Positions 32,319-45,456 of a DNA stretch of 64,000 nucleotides are shown piece after piece. Made by a program: the position numbers and the translations under genes. The notes below the pieces were generated by a model. It worked only from the letters and a program-made list of their open reading frames with translations, was not told where the DNA came from and searched no databases. Where the stretch lies: NCBI RefSeq assembly GCF_003255815.1, contig NC_037689.1:140229938-140293937 (forward strand), read 5' to 3'. Each line of letters starts with the position of its first letter. Positions within the stretch are counted from its first letter, which is position 1. The stretch is from Theropithecus gelada. Its lineage: Eukaryota; Chordata; Mammalia; Primates; Cercopithecidae.

Positions 32319-34889
32319 AACTGGAGTGTGTATTCCTTTGTGTAGAAGGCCATGAAGACTTTTGAGGGAGTACGTGGATGTGGCCAGTTCTCAGAGAATC
32401 TATTTTCAGTTTTCCCACTTCCATGCGTCATCTTTCGAAAATTGGTCTGCCCGGAAACACCTGGAGTATAGGCTCTAGGGAGACTTTTGTCTCTCACTTC
32501 CCTTTTCACACTTTTAAAAAGAAGGACAGTGTTTTCAAGTTGCCCCTAATATCACAACACGGGGTTCTGCCCTTAGGAAGAAAAACCTCCAAGGCACTAA
32601 ACACAGGTTCAATAGGAAACACTATTAGTCACTATTGAGAATGTGAGTCAAACTACCACTAGGTTACATATTCTTTGCAATTCATGTGGTTCTCAATGCT
32701 TTCCTTTCAACCACGTTGAAGAAGGACCTAAAACAAATAAGAGCTGATACATTTTAATATATAAGTCAGAAGGAGTTTAAATGAGTGAGAGACATTACTA
32801 AAATAAAACTCCTTTCTAACCTTATATTTTACACAAATAGGTTTCTAGCCTTAACATATATGAAACACACACACACACACACACGTAAAGTGCTTGATAA
32901 TAAATTCAATTAGGGCACAAAATAATATTTATCCATGGACATATAAACTCATTGAAAAATTATTCTTATCCAACTCATTTAAGAAATAGATTTTACATAT
33001 TGATTGTATGTTTATTTCTTTTATTCAAATGTGTAATGTGTTTTATTTTGATCAACTGTATACTACAAAATAAATGTGATCATAATTCAATCTTGAATGA
33101 TTTTTTAGCCCATAGGAAAGTAAGGTAACAGAAAATTATTTTATAATAAATGCTACATATATGTCATTAAAATATATATTTAATACGGATATATTTTATA
33201 CCAAATAAATATGATCTGATGTTCAATGAAAGGCTTAAATATAAACATCATACAGTATAAAATTCTGTGGGGATGACTACATGAGTTACAAGATAAAAAG
33301 GAACAATGTTAAAATTTTGATTATTTTAATACAGACTGTTCATGTACTTCTAAAAAGATAATGTGTGTATTCAATTGTTTTGATGTATAGATACTATCAG
33401 ATGCATTTAAAAAGATAAAATATTGTATTTTATTTTTAAAATTTGTTATATCAATATGCTTTAAAGTATGTCCTTTCTCATCAAGTAAACATACAGTGAA
33501 AAATGGTAGCTTGTAATTTATAAGTGAAGGAGTATTTTTTTAAAAGTTCATCATAAAACAAATTAATAAACAAGTTTGATTAACACTGTTCAAATAGAAC
33601 TTGCAAACGATTTTCACAGTAGACACCTTCCTTCAAATGAAGTCTTACAAGGAGTCCTAGTATATAAAACAGACATGCTTGGAACAACTGTGCACCCCAT
33701 GTCTCCCCATACTGCTGTAACTCTAGCAGCAGTCCTGGAAGTATCTTCTATGCATCTATAAAACAGTTTTCTAGTCACTGATCTAGTAAAATCTGTTATT
33801 TTACAGTTGGACAGCAATGGCTCAGAGCCAGTGAGTAGCCGCACTATCCTCAAACCCAAGTTATTCACATTCAAAGCTTAGATACTATATATATATATAT
33901 GCAACATAGTCTTTAACAAGATACTATTTGGACCCCATGGCTCAGCCTACCCTTTAATAAATCATTGAAAAATGCATGTTTGATACATAATTTTCTGCCT
34001 TGTGTTTTTTAGACACTATTTTCAACCCCTCATTTTGCAAGTTTGTAGCACAATTCTCCTATGTGTGTCTTCTCTTTTCCCTAATATATTTAAGTACTAA
34101 AAAGACTAGAGTAAAACTTCAGTATCATAGAAAGCAAAGGAAAAGCAAACGTCATTAAGTGAAATGTATTAATTTTATGAGATTTTAAAAGAAATAGTTT
34201 TATTACTATTAAAACTTGAGATATGGTATAAACTTGAGCAAAATGAGTAAAGTAAGTTTAAATGGAGATAAATCCATTTTCAGGGTTACCACAAGCCCGA
34301 ATCTTCCTTACTGTACAAGAATGAATTACTACATTCAGAAGTAATAAGGAAGATGAATATGGCTTTAATTTTTTGAGACTGATGTTTGCAAGCTTGATTA
34401 TCTAGAAATATCTACATACATTATATACTGCTTAACACAATTCATTTTGAAAAACTGAATTCAAAGACAGTACCTGTGTTTCATCTAAATAAATACATAT
34501 GACTGCTTGACGCTTCTGATTCTTTCTTATTCAACAAGTTATTTTGATATCTATTGAAATTACCTTAATTTTTTGTGGCAATAAGAAAATATCCAAGAAG
34601 CCTCTCCCCAATACAGTGTTATCCTCAGCTTAACTCTGCAAACAGAAAATTATGCCATCCCGTATGTTTCCAATTCATTACATCAGTTTTGACTCGAAAT
34701 CTTCAGCTCTATCTATAGAATGAAACTTAACAGGTTACTTAGATCAATATTGAGAGTCAAATTTGCTAATCCCATTACGTGTACAAGTTGCTCACAGGTA
34801 ATTGGATGTATACGTAGAAAACATTCCCCAGCCCCTATGCGGCTATGTCCTGCCTGTTCCTTAGTTTTATGTGGGCACTTACCTCTCTG
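32319..34889. other. AT-rich intergenic sequence
   Basis: 2.5 kb with no gene and no clear repeat beyond a (CA)10 at 32865-32884 and a short (TA)n at 33884-33900. Short open frames are scattered and featureless. Confidence 0.5.
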
Positions 34890-35260
34890 ATCTGCTATTG
34901 TGTTGCTCCTTGCACACACCACTGTAGGGTCATTGGCCTTCATTGCGCTTTAATTCTTGTAACCTGCCAGTTTCCTTCCTGTTTTGAGGCATTTGCACTG
35001 GCTTTCCCTCTGCCTGGAATACATTTCCCCTAGATATGTGCATGGCTCATTTCTCTCACTTTTTTCAAGTCTTTTCCTAATGTTTCGTTGTCAGTAAGTT
35101 CAACTCTTACCATTATCCTTTTTTTTCCTTTATTTGGACTTATCATCAAGCATGCTATATAATTTATTTCTTTGTTTGATTTTGTATTCCACATCCCAAA
35201 TATAATTCATGCAAAGACAATAATTATTTTTTCCAAAGGAATAAATAAATCTTGATTTCA
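34890..35260 (+). repeat. L2 LINE fragment
   Basis: Sense L2 3' part: 'gaggcatttgcactggctttccctctgcctggaat', '...ttctctcacttttttcaagtc', and the 'gtattccacatcccaaat'-like end. Diverged, no coding capacity. Confidence 0.72.
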
Positions 35261-36127
35261 ATTATGATAAAATATAAAAATAAATCTTTTAGTATTAAAG
35301 GCTATAGTAACACAAGATCGTGGGGCCTTCTATTTATGGAAGATTATAGTTTAGAAAATAATAATATAGGAAGAAGATAACAGCAATTGTATACATAACA
35401 ATATTTTAAATGATTATGTTAACAAAGAGAAAAGGAAAATGTAAATAAATTCAGAGAATTCAGTACAATTAAATCAAACTCATTTTGTGAAATAAGACTC
35501 AACAGGGAAACTAACCACATGATCCTTTCTGTGATGAACTGAATTTTCATCATCTGTGGTATTGGCTGGTCCTCAGAACCAGAAATAAGTCTAGTGTTAA
35601 TAGAAATACTTTATCTTCCTTGCAAATGAAATGTGAATGTTACAGACAATAGCGAACCCGTGTTTTAAAATGTATTGTGTATTATCAGCCTAGTAGCAGC
35701 ATTTAAATTCAATTCACAAAACCACTTTAGATCAAGGCAGCATAAAAAAGGAATCTGTCAATCCCAATGCTTAGACGCAACCAAAATTAAATTTTGCTGT
35801 GCACTCCAAATTTTAAGGTGGCTGCATGCAGTTTAATAAGCTAAGGATATTATCCTTAAAGTAACTTTGTATATGGTGTTAATTATTTGTAAATATGCTA
35901 ATCTTCTCCAATGGAATTCTCTTATTCCCTTTTTATTTCCCAATCTTGATAAATTCTGGGACATTAATTACATATATGTGTGTGTTTGTGTGTGTATGTG
36001 TGTGTGTGTAATAGAAGAATGGCAAACTGTCTTTACCCTCGAGATTATGCTCATGTGTTCTGCTCCTACAGCGCGCTCCGAAAAGCACATTGAAGTATAG
36101 TAACTTGCTTTCAAAATGTTACTCTGC
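35261..36127. other. Intergenic sequence, nothing recognised
   Basis: AT-rich, with a (TG)n tract at 35971-36009. No gene. Confidence 0.5.
35971..36009 (+). repeat. (TG)n microsatellite, interrupted
   Basis: TG run with single TT and TA interruptions. Confidence 0.93.
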
Positions 36128-36252
36128 CTTATGTTGAATAAAAGCAGTGAAAGTGGGCATCTTGTGTTGTCCCAGTTCTCAGGGGGAATGCACTCAACAT
36201 TTCCCCATTCAGGTTAATGTTGGCTGTGGGTTTGTCATAGACGTCTTAAATA
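36128..36252 (-). mobile_element. L1 ORF2 internal fragment
   Basis: Antisense L1 ORF2: 'atgttgaataaaagcagtga', 'ggcatcttgtgttgtccc', 'ttggctgtgggtttgtcata'. Only about 125 bp, both ends broken. Confidence 0.82.
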
Positions 36253-36699
36253 TGATTCTGAAAAAAATGCAACAGAACACTTACAAATATAGAGAAGGTC
36301 ATCACCAACAAATAGAGAGTAAAAACTGAGAGTCAAGTAGGAAAATTGTAAAATTCATATAAAGCATTTCTTTCAATGAAGACAAGCAGCTGCTCTCAGG
36401 CATGGATTTTATTTCCAAGTGGCAGAAGGGCTACTGTTCTAATAATGTTAACACATGGCCCGGAGAACCTCAAATAAAAATTATTACCTCAGACAAGGAG
36501 CTGTAAAATTAAAGGGCCAATCAAACCGTATTTGCTTGAAAAGACAATCACAAAATATGCATAAATAAACCCCTAACCAAGTAGCTTAGCCACAGTTGAC
36601 TGTGAATAGGAAAAAGTAGAATGAAGTCAAGCACTGGATTCAATGTCTTACCATGTTAGTAATGTTGTGCTCATTTGTGATAAGCACCTGTTCTTCTTG

Positions 36700-37030
36700 C
36701 CTGCTTCATTCGCCCATCTCCTTCCTATTTTGTATTTTTAAAATATCATATTAACTCACCATTTGTTAAATCGATTCCACTTATTCCTTCTTCTATGCTC
36801 TCATCTTACAACCTCTCTCTTTTCTTTCATTATTCTCCTGAAATACAAACATGACCTCACATATACCCTGATTTAATCATTCAGAGACGCCTTGCTGACA
36901 TTCAATCATTCAATGACTCCTTGCTCCTGAGACAGGGATTTTTATTTGCTTTGTTCTCAGCTGCATCTTCAGTGCCTAAAAATGTGCTTGCACTCAAAAG
37001 GCATTGAACAACTTTACTGAATGAGTAAAC
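36700..37030 (+). repeat. L2 3' end
   Basis: The end reads like L2 ('...cagtgcctaaaaatgtgc', 'aaaggcattgaacaa', 'ctgaatgagtaa'). The upstream part is weaker. Confidence 0.55.
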
Positions 37031-37230
37031 CAAATTTTTGCCATGGTAACAAATTATTTTTCACATTGCCGGACAATACTCTTCACAAACTAGCCTGAAA
37101 CCACCTTTCCTGGCTCTTTCTCTGGAATTCCTTCCGTCAAATACACTCTATGCCTGACTTACTCTCACTGTACCAAAATTCACCATGTTCCTAGAAGCCG
37201 TTCGCAATTCTGTGCTGCATGATCCTTTCC

Positions 37231-37529
37231 TTTTTTTTTTTTTTTTTTTTTGAGATGGAATCTCACTCTGTTGCCAGGCTGGAGTGCAGTAGCACCATCT
37301 TGGCTCACCACAATCTCCGCCTCCTGGGTTCAAGTGATTCTCCTACCTCAGCCTCCTGAGTTGCTGGGATTACAGGTGCATGCCACCACGCCCAGCTAAT
37401 TTTTTTATTTTTAGTACAGACAGGGTTTCACCATGTTGACCTGGATGGTCTTGATCTCTTGACCTCATGATCCACCTGCCTCAGCCTCCCAAAGTGCTGG
37501 GATTACAGGCGTGAGCCACAATGCCTGGC
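37231..37529 (-). mobile_element. Alu SINE
   Basis: Full-length reversed Alu starting with a T21 run and ending 'gtgagccacaatgcctggc'. A decayed target duplication (tgatcctttc / tgatctttc) flanks it. Confidence 0.96.
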
Positions 37530-40490
37530 TGATCTTTCTACTATGGCCAGTAAGGAGAGTTTCTACAGTTAGTTGAGTAGCAAGGTATAGTCTTACGTGG
37601 TGTGACATAACCATGGGAGTGACATCCTATCATCTTTACTGGTGTTCTATTGGTTAGAAGTAAATTATAGGTCCCACACATACTCAAGGGGAGAAGATTC
37701 CAGAAAGGTGCTCATCAGCTCAAACTTCTGTTCCAACTCCCAGGAGGTGGGAATTAGGGGGATACCTTAGAGTCTGTTTACTGTACTGTCATTGCAGCTG
37801 GCTGAATGCTGGTTTCATTTACTAAGATGAAGATCAAATGAGGATAGAGTTTGAAGATCATGAATTCTGTAATAAGCATCTTGTATTTAAGGAACCCTTG
37901 AGACATGCATTTGCGTATGTAGAGTAGAAAGCTGGATATATGGATCTGAAAGTTGGAACAGAAGTTTGAGCCGATGAAATAAATTTTAAAAAATTGTTGG
38001 CATATATTGGCAGTTGAAGTATGAGAGTAGAAGAGATCATGGAGAAGGAGGGAGTCAGAATCCCCCAAAATGTCAGTATTTAAGAGCCCAGAAAGAGATA
38101 AATATATAACAAATATATATTCACTGCTTATAATGTGTCACATATTGTTTTGGGTGTTATCTTGTTTATGTGTCTGAAGCTCACATGAGGTATCTGAGTT
38201 GGGATAATAAACAGTGTGTGAACACTATTTGGACAGAGGCACTGTAACTAAGAATATAGCACAACTGTGTGCAGGAAATAGGTGTTAAATTTACTATGAG
38301 CTAAGGAATTACCCTTATTTACCTGCTACAAACATATGCAAACACATACTCTCTCATACATACTAGTCCCAGGAATAGAAGGCTACAGTGTTCTGAATTG
38401 TGATTCTTCCTCACACATTTTGGGACATTTTTATAGACATTTTCCAGATTACAGAATTAACCTTTAAGGTTTAACCAAATGACAGGATTGATATTTCAAG
38501 GAATAAAACAAACAGTGCTATACAATCAATAAAATAACACTAGAGCAAACATAAAAAAAAAATCCCACTTCCAATACAGGCTTTGTGCAAATACATTTTT
38601 CTTCTAATTTTCTATAACTTGTGGGGTGGTAAAATTCAATATGTAACTAGCAATCAATGGTTTCTCTTAAAGTTATACACACTAAAGGACATTTTTGTTA
38701 CTTAACTAGAAAAATGGATGTAGCCTCCTAAGTAGTAACTACCTAGAGGTTAAAGAATGAAGGACTTAAGTTTTCTTGCTTAGGTCTTGCATTGATAATG
38801 TTTCTGAAAGCAATACATATGCTCAAGAAAATGCACTCAAGTAATTCTTGATAAGTGAAAAAATACAATATAAAAGAGGCAACTATGCTAGAAACATGCT
38901 TTCATTCATTTTGCTTTAGGTACTGTATTTGAGAAAAGTAGGTTCAATATTTTGTACATCTCTGAGAAAACGGCAAATGAAAAATTACCATCGTGTACAA
39001 GAATGTTAATTCCTAAGGCATAAAGGTTTAGAGAAGGCAAACAAAACTTGCAGAGCAATAACTCACAAGTAAGTGAAAGAATAAGCCACAGAAGTATAAA
39101 TAACCTGAGCTTTTTCTGCATTGAAATAATGAGGTTTTTTGGAATCCAGACCTTGTCACTTTACCCTGCTCAAATGAGGTCGATTATATGTAAATAGATG
39201 CAGCATAATAATGAAAGATTGTACTTGGCAACTTTTCAGGAATAAGATCTGAGTCTTAATAACTTCATGTAGCTCTCAGTTGAAAATATCACTATACTAT
39301 ATGGTTCTCTCTATCAGATGAAAGGCAATATATATTTAAAAAGTAAATAACCCTTTCAAATTTGTAATGTTTTACCTAGCAATTCATGAACAGTTTTTTT
39401 TTCATCAAATTAAACAGAAATTATATTTGTCTTATTTCTATACAGGATATTTGGAAGGTTGGTTTGTTGACACCGAGAATGTGAGCAACCATGAAATACC
39501 TACTCTTTAACTTAGCCTCAGTTCTATTACTTTCTTTTCTGTCTAAAATCTATCTCTTTTTAAGACTCCACTGTTTCTTTTTTTCTTTCATCAAGAAGCA
39601 GGTGAATTTATTCTGGAGCCATTTTTTCCCCGCAAAGACATAACAGTTTAACCAATGTACAAGAATGATAGCATAGGCGTCGAGACAAAGAATAGAGAAT
39701 AATGGAGCCAAGCAGAGATGCAGATGTTAGAACACTGGTTGCCCAAGTTCACTGGCCATAATTTTAAAATGTCAATCACAACCTACTGTAGATTTTGTAG
39801 GTATCTCTAAACAGCTAAAGATAAAATTACTTTTATAAATTAATATTCCAGAAGGCCTCATCTGATTGAAACTCTGGAAAAAAGGTAGATGAAATGACAA
39901 GTACAAATAGACGTAGAGATATAATTTTTATGATTTTAGGAGATTCACAACTCTCTAGAAAAGAATATATCAATGACAAATTAGAGGAAAATACATCATA
40001 GTACTTTCATTTCGAATTTTCACTCTCATATTGCCCCAAAATGTGAGTTCATAATTTTCAGTCACTAGAAGAGTCTTCCTTAAAAGAGAAGATACATGGG
40101 AAAATGCACTGTGTCTGTAAAGCACTACACAGATCTCATTATCACTACCGCAGGCTGGCTGGAGAGCTAAGACACGAACATAGATAATGGATCCAAGAAT
40201 GTGATCAGTCATATGAGAAAGGTGCCATGAAATGCTATGAAAAGACAGGAAAATGAGAGAATGTTATGAGACTTTCAAAACTTACTATAAGACTTATGTC
40301 TCATATGATGTACAAATGAGGATAACAGCATTACAGAGGGAGAGAACCTTATGGGCAACAGTAGTAAGGTTCAAATGCTTATGCCTCAAACTATTTATCG
40401 CGGTTTAAGCATAAGTGATGGGTACTGGGAAATAATAGAAGGCAAAGGATACGCAGGCAGTTTCAGGTTAAACTATAATTTAAATCAAAT
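37530..40490. other. AT-rich intergenic sequence
   Basis: About 3 kb without a gene. 37625-37780 ('ttctattggttagaagtaa...', 'tcccaggaggtggg') and 37790-38060 have the look of old mammalian repeats that I cannot name. The rest is plain. Confidence 0.45.
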
Positions 40491-40491
40491 T

Positions 40492-41395
40492 TTTACCATT
40501 TTCCACAGAGTGACCTTGGGCAATACCTTAATGTATTAGTATTAGGGACAGAATAGGATAGATGTGTGTGTGTATATATATATGTGTGTGTGTGTATATA
40601 CATATGTATACACATATGTATACACATATACATGTATACACATATATGTATATATGTATATGCATATGTATATATGTATATACATACATATAAATAAATA
40701 AATATATATATATAAAAACACACACTCACTCATGCAGACTAGTCCTAGTAATAGAAGGCTCCAGTGTTCTAAATTTATTAAGGAGTATTGACTCACACGA
40801 TCACAAGGTAAAGTCCCATAGTAGGTCATCTGCAAGCTGAGGGGCAAGGAAGCCAGTTCAAGTCCCAAAACCTCAAAAGTAGAGAAACTGACTGTGCAGT
40901 CTTCAGTCTGTGGCTGAAGGCCCAAGAGTCCCTGGCAAACCACTGGTGTAGGTCCAAGAGTTCAAAAGCTGAAGAACTTGGAGTCTGATGTTTGAGGGCA
41001 GGAAGCATCCAGCATGGGAGAAAGATGAAGTCTGGAAGACTCAGCAAGTCAAGTCCTTCTAACTTCTTCTGCGTGATTTGTTATAGCCATGCTGACAGCT
41101 GATTATATGGTGCCCATCCAGATGGAGGGTGGGTCTGCCTCTCCCAGTCCACTGGCACAAATATTAATCTCCTCTGGCAACACCCTCACAGACACACCCG
41201 GGAGTGATACTTTGCATCCTTCAATCCAATCAAGTTGACACTCCATATTAACCGTCACACTTGATTTATCTGAGAATCAATTTTCTCATCTTTAAAATGG
41301 GAGTAAAATGATTACTTTAAGATTACCGCAAGGAGAGCATATGATGAGCCTAGCTTAATTTTTGTATATAAAGGGCAGTGAACAAGGTGATGCCT
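40492..41395 (-). repeat. MIR SINE split by an LTR
   Basis: Antisense MIR 'agagtgaccttgggcaa' lies before the LTR at 40532, and 'aattttctcatctttaaaatggg' follows after 41260, in the right order. Confidence 0.75.
40532..41259 (-). mobile_element. MLT2-type solo LTR (ERVL)
   Basis: On the minus strand it starts TGTGACGGTTAATATGG at 41259 and has the MLT2 text 'ggtgtgtctgtgagggtgtt', 'catcagactccaagttcttc' and an AATAAA at 40776-40781 (as TTTATT), then an expanded TA/TG tract (40560-40720), and ends ...CTAATACA at 40532. The 5-bp target duplications cttaa (40527-40531) and cttga (41260-41264) differ at one base. Confidence 0.92.
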
Positions 41396-41554
41396 ATTAC
41401 TTTAGGTTTCTGTACTGAAACAATAACTACAAAAAGTTATAATATATACAGATGCAACCTACTCTGCAAAATAGATGTAAACCTGAAAATTTCTGTGTAT
41501 GTCTACATTTTTATAACTAATACTGTATTTAAAGTTACTCTTGTGAAGCAGTAT

Positions 41555-41666
41555 TTAAAGTAATACTATAGGCTTATCTAGATAGCCTATATATAGATAA
41601 GCCTATATATAGTATTACTTTATAGTACTATAGATAGGCCTATCGTGAAGTATAGAATAACTTCAC
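41555..41666. repeat. Cluster of three palindromes
   Basis: A 25-bp arm at 41556-41580 is mirrored at 41594-41622 (one 4-bp TATA insertion) around a 13-bp centre. The perfect 12-mer gataggcctatc lies at 41632-41643, and gtgaagt...acttcac at 41645-41666. Confidence 0.9.
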
Positions 41667-42500
41667 TCCTTCTATTTTTCCCATTTCATAAATCCAGATT
41701 TTTAAACATCATGTGTAGTTAATGTTGGGTATACCTATATAAACTTGCCTTACAAACAAACTTTGAAGTCAGAGAGATGTATATAAATCAAAGATCTCAG
41801 CCTAGAATTGCTTACTTATAAGAAATGTGTGATCAAAGGGTCAGTCTTCAGCTACCACCAGGAATACCTCATCGGCCATCAGAGAAATATAAAAGGCATG
41901 GGACAACCTGAATTTTTATACTTCCATATCAGTGGCAGAAGAAGGGACAGATTATCAGACAGGGCATGTTATATGTTCAGTTTTTCATTGTAATGGAAAA
42001 GTGAATTTTTTTACATTTGCATATGAAAAGAAGTCAGAAGAACCCAGTAAACTGCCTGGATTTCAGTTTGTAAAATCAGTTTACAAATGTGTTTAATATG
42101 CCCCTTATAGTCACTGTGAAAAGAAGGTTTATGAAAGTGTGTTAAATGAAGTTTCTCGAATTCTGGCAAAATTGAAATCTATAGGCGGTGAATCACAGGG
42201 TGTGTCAGAGCCAGCAGTTGACTCTGAGAATTAAACATGGCGGCACTATACTCTGATCTCATTTGCAACTTGACTTTCTTGATGGAAACTACACTGGGGA
42301 ACGACAGGTTGTAGAAATGAGACTAACTTGCTGTTTAATTGCGCAGTAAATGAAAGACAAATGTGGGCTTGAGGAGAATAATGCTAAAATGACACCTCCA
42401 ATTTATGTTGGGTAGGAAGGACATATATTGGTATTTTCATTTTACAAATAAAAACAAAGTTCAGAGTAGTTAACTTTTCTATGGTCACATAGCTATTAAA
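41667..42500. other. Intergenic sequence, nothing recognised
   Basis: No gene or clear repeat. The 42440-42500 part ('aaagttcagagtagttaac...tggtcacatagct') has MIR wording. Confidence 0.45.
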
Positions 42501-42504
42501 CTGT

Positions 42505-43060
42505 ACATCTATCCCAGTTATTATTGCTGTGACGTAAACCACCTGAAAATCAAGCGGCTTAAAACCACAACTATTTAATTACATCTTATATATTATGTAA
42601 TTAAGCAACTTGAGAGTGGTCAGTAGGATGATTGTTCTGCTCCTCACAACATTGACTTAGGTCACTTTGTGGTACCTATCTGATGGACGGAATAGTCTAG
42701 ACACCTTTTGGCTTCCCTAGGCCACATTGGAAGAATTGTCTTGGGCCACACATAAAATACACTAACACTAATGATAGCTGATTAAAAAAACAAATCTCAT
42801 AATGTTTCAAGAAAGTTTACGAATTTGTGTTGAGCCACATTCAAAGACGTCCTGGGCCGTGGGTTAGAAAAGCTTGGTCTAGAGAGTCCAAGGCTGCTCT
42901 ACTCACATGTCTGACACCTTGCAGAGGATGACTGGAAGAACGCTGGTATCAGCTAGGACTTTTTACCAAAGTGTCTATATGTAGCCTCTCCAACATGGTA
43001 ATCTCAGGGAAGTCAGACTTCTTAGATGGTAGCTGGCTTCCGCCAGAGGAAGTGCTCTAA
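42505..43060. repeat. Old mammalian interspersed repeat, split by a hAT MITE
   Basis: 'ccagttattattgctgtgacgtaa', 'ggcttaaaaccacaactattt' and, after the MITE, 'ctcacatgtctgacaccttg' belong to a common old repeat I recognise by wording but cannot name with confidence. Confidence 0.5.
42702..42875. mobile_element. hAT-type MITE
   Basis: A 174-bp element with 'caccttttggcttccctaggcc' at one end and 'ctgggccgtgggttagaaaa' at the other. It is flanked by an 8-bp duplication, agtctaga (42694-42701) and ggtctaga (42876-42883), one mismatch; 8 bp is the hAT target length. Confidence 0.75.
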
Positions 43061-43107
43061 GAGAACCAGGAAGAAGTTGTTTGACCTTTTCTGCCATTGT
43101 CTACCTT

Positions 43108-43486
43108 AGGAGTCCCCAACCTTTTTGGCACCAGGGACCACTTTTGTGGAAGATAATATTTCCCTGGATTAGGTGTGGGGAGGTGGATGGGGTAGGGGTC
43201 GGAGGTTGGGGATGGTTTCAGGATGAAACTGTTCCACCTCAGATCATCAGGCATTAGATACTCATAAGCAGCACACAACCTAGATCCCTTGCATGCGCAA
43301 TTCACAATAAGGTGTGTGCTCCTATGAGAATCTATTGCCACCACTCCTCTGACAGGAGGTGGAGCTCAGGCAGTAGTGCTCACTTGCCAGCCATTCACCT
43401 CCTGCCGTGCAGCCTAGTTCCCAACAGGCCACAGATAGGCACTGGTCCACAGCCTGGGACTTGTGGACCCCTGGCCTACCCAGTTT
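43108..43486. mobile_element. MER1-type hAT-Charlie element
   Basis: Carries 'gtccccaacctttttggcac', 'gaaactgttccacctcagat', 'cttgcatgcgcaattcac', 'gacaggaggtggagctcagg' and 'ggacttgtggacccctgg'. Ends are inverted-repeat related. The flanking 8 bp (gtctacct / gcctaccc) match at six positions. Non-coding. Confidence 0.82.
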
Positions 43487-45110
43487 TAAATTAGACTTTA
43501 CCCCTTGAGTAGGGTATGTCAAAATCAAATTATAAAAGAAATGTTTCTGGGGACCTTCTTTAGGAAATGCAATGTGTTGTTAATGCCATGACTAAAACTA
43601 GGGTCTCATGGCTATTAGATTTTCCTAGTTTCTGCTAAATCTCTCTGCTTCGTATACATGCAAGTGTGTGCCCAAAGGCATATACATAGACATATACAAA
43701 GACAAACACAGGTACACACAATATAAGTTAGAATGTAAACTCTAATGTATTTTATTTTTTCTATTTTTGTTTTCTATTTTTGACAGTATATTGTCTCTTT
43801 GCTATGTTTTTCATTGTCGTACTCCCTCAGAAACTAGCGTGGTAGGGGCTCAATATGTATTTGTGATGTGAGAGGATGAATAAAGGTGCGAATATCAAAT
43901 GTAAGGAAAGTATCCTTACTCTATAATTTCAGTTTTCTGCATAAAAGATGATCAAAGAAATTTCTACTTTGATTAATTTAATTATAGCTATTTCACTTGC
44001 ATTTTAGAAAATAGTTTGGCTAGTCTTGATTGATACTTCCATGCAATAATAAATAGAAATAATTTGTAATTCTAGAAAATGAAAAGTGATTTAGTTGTTC
44101 TGTATTCAAATAGTCCTAGGATGAAATCTAGGCATGGATGCATTTACAAGGTAAAATTTCGATGAGTACCTGCTATGTCCTTGAATAAATTGCTGCATTG
44201 CAAAGTAGCAATTTTGCTACTTACCATATCTTTTACTTCAAAGGTATGTTAAGTGTCCATCTCTGCTATGAAGCCCTCTATGGATTCCTGAAATTGTAAC
44301 AGTCTACCTTTCCCTTTGTGCTTGGTTTGTGTGTTATGATTTCACAATACATAGTGTTTCACTTTGTAATGATTTTAAAGTTATCTCTTAAACTAGATGA
44401 GAAATACCCTGAAGATAGTCTGGCTTAATTCATGGTAAGAAGAAAAATATATCCTGTCTTTACTTCTAAATATTTTTTCTTTGACCAAAAGAAAATCAAT
44501 TTTTATACTAAAAGTAAATCATGGACTGGGAGCAATACTGAAACAATTTTCAATACAGAGATCTGTTTTTAGGGGAGAATTTGTCATGTGTGGTGAAAGG
44601 CATGTTTTCTAGGAGGAATAATTAAACTTGGCCTACATTGAAAATGCATATTCTTATACCCAAGAAAAAAATGTCACTTTCACAAATGAGCAATGATCTA
44701 AAGTCCTTCAAATACACTAGAAAAACTCAGCTTCAAAAAAGCACACATAAACAATGAGTAAGTTTCTTGATTAATTTGCTGTTACTATACTCTTTGAGGC
44801 TTATAATTCATCTAGATGAAGTGCCACTGAGTCAAACAAACTCTTTGTTCACAACTAATTTTGACCCCTGGTTTACAGTCATCACTTTGTTTTTAAGATA
44901 AAATGAAAACTGTAGGTTTTAATCATTTTATGACACTGAAAACATATGATAACATGATCCCAAATTTCTGAGCTTTGAATTATTTTTAATATCCAGAGGG
45001 AACACAGTTTGGGACAGACAGGTGATTTTGCATTCATGATCTCCAACCACTAGTTTTCCAGACAGGGAAACCAACTCAAAGAGAAGGGGAACATATAAGT
45101 ACATATATGG

Positions 45111-45112
<2 letters not shown>
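43487..45112. other. Intergenic sequence with an L2 trace
   Basis: No gene. About 44240-44440 ('ccatctctgctatgaagcc', 'gttatctcttaaactagatg') resembles L2 in sense orientation; otherwise plain. Confidence 0.45.

Positions 45113-45142
<30 letters not shown>
45113..45142 (+). repeat. (CA)n microsatellite
   Basis: Pure CA run of 30 bases. Confidence 0.96.
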
Positions 45143-45144
<2 letters not shown>

Positions 45145-45456
45145 TGGATGAGTATCCATTATCCAAAATGCTTAGGTTCAGAACTGTTTTGGATTTATTT
45201 GAATTTTTGAATACTTTCATATACATACTGACATATTTTGAAGAAGGAACCCAATTCTAATAGCTCGAAGGTCATTTTATACAATATGTTTGATAATTTT
45301 GTGCATGAGACAAAGTCTTGATAGCATTTTGACTGTAACCCATTACATGAGGTCAGGTGTGGCATTTTCCTGTGTTGCCATGTTGACACTCAAAAAGTTT
45401 TGAATTTTGAAGCTTTCAAATTTAAGATTTTTGGATTAAGGGATGCTCTATCTGTA
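45145..45456 (+). mobile_element. DNA transposon, Tigger/MER46-like, longer copy
   Basis: Starts 'ggatgagtatccattatccaaaatgc' and ends '...ggattaagggatgctctatc', a decayed inverted repeat shared with the copy at 21759. Internal text 'acaatatgtttgataattttg' is typical of the longer version. Its right end abuts Tigger1. Confidence 0.75.

Noticed and set aside
36060..36080. Short CpG-containing 'cagcgcgctccg' as a promoter
   Set aside because: Too short and isolated; no island or transcript feature.
40528..40943. Open frames up to 133 codons on the minus strand
   Set aside because: They lie in the expanded TA/TG part of an MLT2 LTR.
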